Part shown: in pieces, positions 1 through 4,682 of the stretch | Layout of the letters: each line of letters begins with the position of its first letter | Numbering within the stretch: position 1 is the first letter of the stretch | Source of the DNA: Desulfobacter sp. | GTDB taxonomy: Bacteria > Desulfobacterota > Desulfobacteria > Desulfobacterales > Desulfobacteraceae | Reading direction: 5' to 3' | DNA length: 6,158 nt | NCBI GenBank assembly: GCA_030145005.1 | Contig: JAQYWJ010000136.1 | Location: 1 to 6,158, forward strand | Position numbers and translations under genes: made by a program | Notes under the pieces: generated by a model | The model's database searches: none | What the model was told of the DNA's origin: nothing | The model's input: the letters and a program-made list of their open reading frames with translations, nothing else

Positions 1-139
1 CATATAACACACGCCGGTGAACCGGTTTCAACCCGTCCCGGACATCGGGCAGAGCCCGCCCGATAATGACACTCATGGCATACTCGAGATAGGACTGCCT
101 CATCTCTTTCTCGATACTGGTGCTTTGGTTTTGAATCAT
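1..139 (-). CDS. gyrA: DNA gyrase subunit A, N-terminal fragment (cut by window edge)
   Basis: GyrA is the DNA-cleaving subunit of the type II topoisomerase that introduces negative supercoils, acting as A2B2 with GyrB. Only the first 46 codons are inside the window. They contain the hallmark N-terminal block SYLEYAMSVIIGRALPDVRD, followed by GLKPVHRRVLY; ParC typically differs across this block. The catalytic Tyr and the quinolone-resistance region lie outside the window. The ATG at 139 is the first possible start in frame, because an in-frame TAA sits at 146-148, and it places the conserved block at about residue 16, close to the E. coli position. The best Shine-Dalgarno match, GGGAG at 153-157, is 13 nt from the ATG, longer than usual. 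The upstream neighbour is an AI-2E family gene rather than gyrB, with a 194-bp gap, so gyrA probably has its own promoter. Confidence 0.95.
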   Translation of the reverse strand, partial: MIQNQSTSIEKEMRQSYLEYAMSVIIGRALPDVRDGLKPVHRRVLY

Positions 140-240
140 CCTAAATTAACTGCTCCCGATTAAAGTGCTTATGAAAAATCCCATCAAGCCATTTTTAAAA
201 TCTCTTCATGGCGTGTTAAGGGAAAAACCCTGGTGAATTT

Positions 241-270
241 TTTATATGAAAGTCCCAATAAGTTGTTAAA
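241..270 (-). promoter_or_regulatory. Candidate gyrA promoter
   Basis: On the minus strand a -10-like TATAAA (241-246) is preceded, 18 bp away, by a weak -35-like TTTAAC (265-270). A start about 7 nt past the -10 would give a 5' leader of about 95 nt before the gyrA ATG. The -10 matches the sigma70 consensus at 5 of 6 positions and the -35 at only 3 of 6. The position in the gap before a housekeeping gene supports the call; it rests on pattern matching only. Confidence 0.35.
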
Positions 271-280
271 TTACTTTCAT
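246..280. repeat. 8-bp perfect inverted repeat across the gyrA promoter region
   Basis: ATGAAAGT (246-253) and ACTTTCAT (273-280) are perfect inverted copies separated by 19 bp. The arms flank the proposed -35 hexamer, and one arm overlaps the last base of the proposed -10. This layout could be an operator for a dimeric repressor or a hairpin in a longer read-through transcript from the upstream gene. No regulator can be named from the sequence. Confidence 0.45.
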
Positions 281-333
281 GCTTTGTTGTGGGTTGAGTC
301 TGGGTGTCGATAAACCAGGTCAGCCCATGGCTG

Positions 334-1440
334 TTATTGGTCAGGCCATGAATCCAGTATCCCTTTGTCCGGTTCCACCATGGACTGAAACGTGGAAAAA
401 TAAATATCGGAAAGGGTCAAAAACAAAGTAGCGATCAAAGGCCCATAAATTATACCTAAAATTCCGTATACTTTCAAACCGCCAATAATGGCAAAAAACA
501 CAACAAGCGGATGCATGGACACTCTGTCTCCCACCAGCTTGGGTTTGAAAAGGTACTCAATACCCCATGACAACACCCCATAAAATCCAACAATAAAAAG
601 GCATTTACCCAGACTACCTTTCAAAAGAAAAAACAAGGCCACAGGCAGCATGATCACACCAATGCCCACAATGGGCAGAAATGCCAGAAACCCCATGACC
701 ACGCCCCATAAAAAGGGAGAATTCAGGCCAAGAGACCAGAACATCAACCCGCCTGCCCCCCCCTGGATCAATCCGCCCAGTCCGTTGCCGATGAGCACGG
801 CCCCGGACATATCGTTGAACTTTTCAAAAAGCTTGCGGTCATGCTCGTCCTTCAGCGGAGACAAATCATATATGTATTGCATGAACCGTTCGCCATCCAT
901 GAACATGTAAAAGACCACAATGAGCATCAGGCAAAAATAAAACACCAGGTTCAGCAGGTTGGAGGTCAGAAACCTGGCCTGCTGGAACAGGGTAAAGCCC
1001 AGGTTTTTTCCAACTTCGGTCAAAGGATCCACTAACTCATGCCAAGAGACCTGGGTTTGAATATTGGCCTTAGTTAAAAATTCGTTGATCCGTTCAAGGA
1101 CCCTGGTGCTTTCCAGAAAATTGATCAAATGGTTGGAAAACACCGCATCCTTTGCCAGGTTGTAAAGCCCCAGGGCTTCCCTGGAAAGAACGCCCACAAA
1201 AAATACAACCGGAATAACGACAATAAAAAAAACGGCCAGACAGGTGAAAACCGAAGCTATCCGTGCAGGCATGTATTTAGCCAGCATCCTGAAGACAGGC
1301 CGGAAAACACCGGTAATGACTATACCGAGAAACAAACTTGCAAAAAACGGAGCTATCACTTTTCCCACAAGGAAAATGGATGTACAAAACAGGGTCAGAA
1401 AAAAAAAGAACACAGCCCGCTGAAAAATATTCCGCTCCAA
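334..1440 (-). CDS. AI-2E/PerM family transporter-like membrane protein
   Basis: This 368-residue polytopic inner-membrane protein fits the AI-2E transporter family (PF01594; YdiK, PerM and TqsA relatives). Known members include exporters of the quorum signal AI-2 and Na+/H+ antiporters, so the substrate cannot be read from the sequence. Hydrophobic segments lie at about residues 10-26, 28-46, 61-85, 159-181, 218-236, 242-272, 278-295 and 310-345. A soluble, helix-rich stretch (about 86-158) lies between the third and fourth segments, as usual in the family. The glycine-rich stretch at 219-231 and the C-terminal block KPKLVGDR...HPLVVF...GGLKVYGILGIIYGPLI (299-336) are family signatures. The start is TTG: an in-frame TAA lies two codons upstream, and GGCAGG is well spaced before it. 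It stands alone between a structured intergenic block and gyrA. Family call is firm, substrate unknown. Confidence 0.9.
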   Translation of the reverse strand: MERNIFQRAVFFFFLTLFCTSIFLVGKVIAPFFASLFLGIVITGVFRPVFRMLAKYMPARIASVFTCLAVFFIVVIPVVFFVGVLSREALGLYNLAKDAVFSNHLINFLESTRVLERINEFLTKANIQTQVSWHELVDPLTEVGKNLGFTLFQQARFLTSNLLNLVFYFCLMLIVVFYMFMDGERFMQYIYDLSPLKDEHDRKLFEKFNDMSGAVLIGNGLGGLIQGGAGGLMFWSLGLNSPFLWGVVMGFLAFLPIVGIGVIMLPVALFFLLKGSLGKCLFIVGFYGVLSWGIEYLFKPKLVGDRVSMHPLVVFFAIIGGLKVYGILGIIYGPLIATLFLTLSDIYFSTFQSMVEPDKGILDSWPDQ

Positions 1441-1446
1441 ATATTA

Positions 1447-1452
1447 CCTGCC
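1447..1452 (-). promoter_or_regulatory. Ribosome binding site supporting a TTG start
   Basis: GGCAGG on the minus strand ends 6 nt before the TTG at 1440. The frame is closed by TAA at 1444-1446 and no ATG lies between, so this site supports TTG as the start of the AI-2E family gene. The N terminus it gives leads straight into the first membrane helix, as expected for the family. Confidence 0.6.
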
Positions 1453-1490
1453 TGGTGACCGAAAAACCGAATTAATGGTTAAAAGAAAAG

Positions 1491-1692
1491 ACACTAAATA
1501 GTGCCCGAACTAAAACCTGTGTTTGAACGGCTCGTTAGAGGAGCGCATGCTCACAAAGCTATCCAAATGCAATTTTTTCTACAACGCCGCAGATGGGTGA
1601 CTTTTCGTTCAAACGAGGTAAAGCCGCATCATGCAGAAAGTTTCCTACACAGGTGCGGCTTTGCCTTTAACTACGAAATGCCCGGTACTAAC
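1491..1692. repeat. Non-coding block dense in inverted repeats; possible dispersed intergenic repeat or structured RNA
   Basis: No convincing gene lies here. Perfect inverted pairs are CACTA/TAGTG (1492-1496, 1499-1503), ACCTGTGT/ACACAGGT (1515-1522, 1647-1654), GTTTGAACG/CGTTCAAAC (1521-1529, 1606-1614), CTCGTT/AACGAG (1531-1536, 1612-1617), GAGC/GCTC (1541-1552) and AAAGCCGCA/TGCGGCTTT (1620-1628, 1654-1662). Some pairs compete for the same bases, so alternative folds are possible. The block is framed by near-identical direct copies TGCCCGAACTAA (1502-1513) and TGCCCGGTACTAA (1679-1691). The internal text CATCTGCGGCG (minus strand, about 1585-1595) resembles palindromic intergenic repeats that I recall from proteobacterial genomes; this is recollection, not a search result. 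Copy number cannot be judged from one window. Confidence 0.5.
1616..1666 (-). terminator. Long-stem hairpin after the small membrane-protein gene; possible terminator
   Basis: AAAGCCGCA (1620-1628) pairs perfectly with TGCGGCTTT (1654-1662). Outer bases AGG/CCT (1616-1618, 1664-1666) extend the stem past one non-Watson-Crick pair: a G-U wobble in a plus-strand RNA, an A-C mismatch in a minus-strand RNA. The loop is 25 nt. The hairpin begins 22 nt after the stop of the 51-residue gene. There is no U-tract beyond the stem except the UUU within its own arm, so intrinsic termination may be weak. It could serve either direction. Confidence 0.4.
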
Positions 1693-1843
1693 TGCTGATA
1701 AATCCCAGGGCAGCCAGCACCAGCAATACTTCCCAGATAATAACCTGGGTAAAACTTCCAAAGAAATGGTATACAATACCGCCGCCTACGATGGCAGGTA
1801 CGGCCGTGTATATCAATATCCCAAGTTTGCGTGGAATATCCAT
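1688..1843 (-). CDS. 51-residue hydrophobic membrane microprotein, function unknown
   Basis: I do not recognise this family. The gene starts at ATG 1843 and stops with TAG at 1688-1690. GAGG (1853-1856, within AGAGGTG) is a good Shine-Dalgarno site 9 nt before the ATG. The product begins MDIPRKLGILIYTAVPAI, continues with a VGGGIV segment and ends LAALGFISS. After a short basic N terminus (R5, K6) there are two likely membrane helices, about residues 8-28 and 33-50, joined by a short FGSFTQ turn. This suggests a small helical-hairpin inner-membrane protein with the N terminus in the cytoplasm. Neighbours are a thiolase upstream (118 bp away) and a hairpin downstream, so it may be a single-gene unit. 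Its last codons run into one copy of the direct repeat that frames the structured block, so its present C terminus may have been set by that block. Coding status rests on the ribosome site, the membrane pattern and the open frame. Confidence 0.65.
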   Translation of the reverse strand: MDIPRKLGILIYTAVPAIVGGGIVYHFFGSFTQVIIWEVLLVLAALGFISS

Positions 1844-1869
1844 GGTTTTACACCTCTTTTTTCAATTCA

Positions 1870-1898
1870 ATTTCAATCAGTTATACCGGCAATATCAA
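1870..1898 (-). promoter_or_regulatory. Candidate promoter of the small membrane-protein gene
   Basis: A -35-like TTGATA (1893-1898, 5 of 6 consensus) lies 17 bp from a -10-like TGAAAT (1870-1875, 4 of 6). The predicted start near 1863 would give a 5' leader of about 20 nt that includes the Shine-Dalgarno site. It lies in the 118-bp gap after the thiolase stop, in which I see no gene and no clear terminator, so read-through from the thiolase is also possible. Confidence 0.35.
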
Positions 1899-1961
1899 TT
1901 TATTTGTTTACCATTTTAAGGGTCTGAAGTAAAGGAGAACATGCCGGAAAATCCCAGTAAT

Positions 1962-3248
1962 CTACCGCTCAATAATCATTGCCATGCCCATACCGCCACC
2001 AATGCACATGGAAATCAGGCCGGTATTGTAACCTTTTCTCTCCATCTGGTGAATGGCTGTGACCATCTGGCGGGCCCCCGTGCACCCGATGGGATGGCCC
2101 AAAGAGAGCCCCGAACCCAATTCATTGGGTTTTTCCACATCAATATCCAGTTCCCTCATGCAGCCAATGGCCTGGGCTGCAAAGGCTTCGTTAAGTTCTA
2201 TCATATCAATGTCGGACAGTGCCATGCCGGTCTGTTTAAGCACCCGTTTCACCGCCGGCACAGGCCCCAGACCCATGTATGCAGGATCAAGACCGCCGGA
2301 CGCAAAGCCTTTAACCTTTGCCAGCACTCCAAGTCCAAGCTCATTGGCACGCTGTGCAGTCATCATGAGTACGGCGGCAGCACCGTCGTTGATACCCGAG
2401 GCATTGCCGGCAGTTACGCTGCCGTCTTTTCTGAAGGCCGGACGCAGTTTAGCCAGTTTTTCCATACTGGTTTCCATGGGCCGTTCATCCTTATTTACCA
2501 CAATGTCCCCTTTGCGGTTCTTAATAACAACGGGAACGACTTCCTGGTCAAAGGTGCCGTCATGAACCGCACCAAGGGCCCGGGTATGGCTTAAAAGCGC
2601 AAGCTCGTCCTGTTCCTGGCGCGTGATACCGTATTTTTCAGCAATATTTTCTGCGGTCTGACCCATGTGGTAGCCGTAAAAAATTTCATAAAGGCCGTCA
2701 TATACCATCAGGTCATGGACCGGACCCTGGCCGGTAAGTTCCATGCGATGGCCCCATCTGGCCTTGAGCAGGGCCATGGGTGCATTGCTCATGCTTTCCT
2801 GGCCCCCAGCCAGAACCACGTCAGCCTGGCCTGCCATAATGGCCTGGGCACCCAAGGCAATGGCTTTAAGACCTGACCCGCAGATCTTGTTCACGGTCAT
2901 GGCCGGGGTCGTACGACTGATACCGGCACCGATCATAGCTTGGCGGGCGGTATTCTGGCCTTGGCCTGCCTGGAGTACGTTGCCCATGATGACTTCATCC
3001 ACATAGATGTCCGTCAGGTCATCGGTATAATCATATCCTGTATTCTCAATGTCTATCATTCCCTGATCTTTCAGGGTTGCAGGGGAAAATTCATCATTGC
3101 CGGGATCCAGGGCCGGTTTAAGTCCGGCACGTTTTAATACGTCTTTCATGACATAGGTGCCCAGCTCCACCACCGGTACATTTTTCAATGATCCGCCAAA
3201 GGTCCCCACAGCGGTTCTAACACCGCTTACAATTACCACTTCTTGCAT
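1962..3248 (-). CDS. Thiolase (acetyl-CoA C-acetyltransferase / 3-ketoacyl-CoA thiolase family)
   Basis: Thiolases either split 3-ketoacyl-CoA with CoA (beta-oxidation) or join two acetyl-CoA into acetoacetyl-CoA; this is a cytosolic, usually tetrameric enzyme. The start is ATG 3248, giving 428 residues: it has GGAGG 5 nt upstream and yields the classic MQEVVIVSGVRTAVGTFGGS terminus. An open frame extending 25 codons further upstream lacks family similarity. The nucleophile Cys123 lies in NKICGSGLKA, with HMGQTAEN at 194-201, NEAFAAQ at 353-359, His385 in SLGHPIGCTGAR, and acid/base Cys415 in MCIGGGMG. All catalytic residues are present. Cys123 sits about 34 positions later than the usual Cys89, because of an acidic insertion at about residues 46-80. 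Sequence alone does not separate degradative from biosynthetic use. No other beta-oxidation gene is in view; the gap to rarA is 105 bp with operator-like repeats, so separate regulation is likely. Confidence 0.93.
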   Translation of the reverse strand: MQEVVIVSGVRTAVGTFGGSLKNVPVVELGTYVMKDVLKRAGLKPALDPGNDEFSPATLKDQGMIDIENTGYDYTDDLTDIYVDEVIMGNVLQAGQGQNTARQAMIGAGISRTTPAMTVNKICGSGLKAIALGAQAIMAGQADVVLAGGQESMSNAPMALLKARWGHRMELTGQGPVHDLMVYDGLYEIFYGYHMGQTAENIAEKYGITRQEQDELALLSHTRALGAVHDGTFDQEVVPVVIKNRKGDIVVNKDERPMETSMEKLAKLRPAFRKDGSVTAGNASGINDGAAAVLMMTAQRANELGLGVLAKVKGFASGGLDPAYMGLGPVPAVKRVLKQTGMALSDIDMIELNEAFAAQAIGCMRELDIDVEKPNELGSGLSLGHPIGCTGARQMVTAIHQMERKGYNTGLISMCIGGGMGMAMIIER

Positions 3249-3253
3249 ATCAG

Positions 3254-3258
3254 CCTCC
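3254..3258 (-). promoter_or_regulatory. Ribosome binding site fixing the thiolase start
   Basis: GGAGG on the minus strand lies 5 nt before ATG 3248. It selects the shorter 428-residue form over the 453-residue open frame that begins at 3323, and agrees with the conserved thiolase N terminus. The site overlaps the palindrome CCAATTGG (3257-3264). Confidence 0.8.
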
Positions 3259-3277
3259 AATTGGATTGATTTTTCCA

Positions 3278-3311
3278 AACCATTGGTTAAATTCTCAACA
3301 ATTTGGTTAAA
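3278..3311. promoter_or_regulatory. Operator-like repeats upstream of the thiolase
   Basis: TTGGTTAAA occurs twice on the plus strand, at 3283-3291 and 3303-3311, exactly 20 bp apart (about two helical turns, so on the same face of DNA). The first copy overlaps a perfect palindrome AACCATTGGTT (3278-3288). The repeats lie 35-63 bp before the thiolase ATG, where a repressor of acyl-CoA metabolism could act. TetR-type regulators often control such genes, but no regulator is encoded here and the link is inference. I see no strong sigma70 promoter in the 105-bp spacer. Confidence 0.4.
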
Positions 3312-3353
3312 CTGCCATAACAAAATGATTTGTAAAATACAAGGAAAACGCCA

Positions 3354-4682
3354 TCAGGTGTCCATAGCGGTCTTTTTCAGATCCAGCCACGCTTCAAGGC
3401 GCTGTTTCACTGTTTTCTCATACCCTCTGGCCGTGGGATGATAAAACCGTGTGCCTTCAAGGGGTTCCGGCAAATAGGATTGGGACGCATACCCGTGTTT
3501 ATAATCATGGGCGTATTTGTAGCCTTTGCCGTAGCCCATCTGTTTCATCAACCCGGTGGGGGCGTTGCGGATATGCATGGGCACCGGCAGAGAACCATGT
3601 TTTTTCACGGCGTCGCGAACCTGTTTCTGGGCCGCATACACGGCATTGCTTTTTGGCGCTGTGGCCAGGTACACGGCAGCCTGATATAAAGAGCCATCCC
3701 CTTCGGGGCGGCCTAAGCGCCTGAATGAGGCATCCGCATTCATGGCCATGGTCAAAGCGCCTGGATCGGCAAGGCCGATATCCTCGGTGGCAAGGCGAAT
3801 CATCCGTCTTAATATGTAAATGGGGTCATCCCCGGCAGCCAGCATCCGCTCAAGCCAGTACATGGCCCCATCCGGATCACTGCCCCGCACACTTTTGATA
3901 AAGGCGGAGATCAGATTAAAATGCTCTTCTCCTGCTTTGTCATGGCGCAAAATCTTTTGGGCAACCATGGCCCGGACATCTTCCACATCCAGCGTTTTGC
4001 CGTCCCCGCGGTTCAACGCACAGGCCTCAAGGTTTGTCAGGGCTGTCCTTGCATCTCCATCAGATGCGGCGGCGATGAGCTCAATGGCCTCTTTGGAAAA
4101 AGTATCTGATGAAAGACCAAGTCCCTTATCCTTATCGGTTAAAGCCCGGTTCAAAATCTGCACAACGGCATCCCGGGACAGGCTGTTCAAGCCAAAGACC
4201 CGGCATCTGGATACCAGGGCGGGATTGACTTCAAAGGAAGGATTTTCCGTGGTGGCTCCGATCAGGGTGATCAATCCGTTTTCCACATGGAAAAGAAAGG
4301 CATCCTGCTGGGATTTGTTAAACCGGTGAATCTCGTCCACAAACAGCAGGGTCCGCCGGTTGTGAAGCCGTCTTCTCTCCTTTGCCGCCTCGATGATCTG
4401 CCGAACCTCCTTGACACCCGACAACACCGCAGAAATTTTGACCCACCGGTTTTTTGTCTGTGTTGCAATGACATTGGCCAGGGTGGTTTTACCGCACCCC
4501 GGCGGCCCCCACAGGATCATGGAAAAGACCCTGTCTTCGGACACTGCACGTTCAAGCAGGCTGCCTTTGGCCGTGATGTGGTCCTGGCCCACAACATCTT
4601 CCAGCCGCCGGGACCGCATACGTTCAGCCAGTGGTGCAGCTCCCGCCATATCCTGATCGGCGGTATGGTCAAAAAGATCCAT
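3354..4682 (-). CDS. rarA: Replication-associated recombination protein A (RarA/MgsA), AAA+ ATPase
   Basis: RarA is a tetrameric clamp-loader-like AAA+ ATPase, related to eukaryotic WRNIP1/Mgs1, that works at stalled replication forks and interacts with SSB. The 442-residue product matches the usual length (E. coli about 447). Visible motifs are VGQDH (31-35), Walker A GPPGCGKT (59-66), Walker B LLFVDEIH (112-119) followed by RFNKSQQDAFL, sensor 1 ATTENPSF (143-150), arginine finger SRCR (158-161) and sensor 2 GDAR (209-212). The C-terminal oligomerisation domain includes SVRGSDPDGAMYW, APKSNAVY, HIRNAPTGLMKQMGYGKGY and a closing FYHPTARGYE. Cys63 replaces the commoner Thr of Walker A, which should still bind ATP. 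The N-terminal MDLF loosely resembles a beta-clamp-binding LDLF motif; that is speculation. The start codon overlaps the der stop as UAAUG, implying translational coupling, and no separate ribosome site is needed. Confidence 0.96.
   Translation of the reverse strand: MDLFDHTADQDMAGAAPLAERMRSRRLEDVVGQDHITAKGSLLERAVSEDRVFSMILWGPPGCGKTTLANVIATQTKNRWVKISAVLSGVKEVRQIIEAAKERRRLHNRRTLLFVDEIHRFNKSQQDAFLFHVENGLITLIGATTENPSFEVNPALVSRCRVFGLNSLSRDAVVQILNRALTDKDKGLGLSSDTFSKEAIELIAAASDGDARTALTNLEACALNRGDGKTLDVEDVRAMVAQKILRHDKAGEEHFNLISAFIKSVRGSDPDGAMYWLERMLAAGDDPIYILRRMIRLATEDIGLADPGALTMAMNADASFRRLGRPEGDGSLYQAAVYLATAPKSNAVYAAQKQVRDAVKKHGSLPVPMHIRNAPTGLMKQMGYGKGYKYAHDYKHGYASQSYLPEPLEGTRFYHPTARGYEKTVKQRLEAWLDLKKTAMDT

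Noticed and set aside
159..187. Alternative gyrA promoter, TTGATG-17 bp-TTTAAT on the minus strand
   Set aside because: The hexamers score slightly better than the chosen pair, but transcription would start near 152, inside or after the only Shine-Dalgarno candidate (153-157). It could still be a minor promoter.
321..333. CAGCC-CAT-GGCTG hairpin directly after the AI-2E family stop, as a terminator
   Set aside because: The stem is only 5 bp and no U-tract follows on the minus strand, so it is too weak to call.
1501..1698. Plus-strand GTG open frame of 65 codons through the structured block
   Set aside because: There is no Shine-Dalgarno site and no recognised domain. The sequence is constrained by inverted repeats, and the frame overlaps the end of the better-supported microprotein gene. 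It may be a spurious frame within a dispersed repeat.
1941..2594. Plus-strand open frame of 217 codons with a good-looking AAGGAGA site before its ATG
   Set aside because: It lies almost wholly antisense to the thiolase, whose motifs are unambiguous. The translation is rich in His, Pro and Asn with no recognisable family, as expected for a shadow frame; the Shine-Dalgarno match is probably chance.
3249..3323. Upstream extension of the thiolase by 25 codons to an ATG at 3323
   Set aside because: The extension crosses the operator-like repeats and lacks family similarity, while the internal ATG at 3248 has a perfect ribosome site and matches the conserved N terminus.
3330..3342. TTGTA-TTT-TACAA hairpin after rarA, as a terminator
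   Set aside because: The stem is five AT-rich pairs with no U-run after it; termination of the der-rarA transcript here is not supported.
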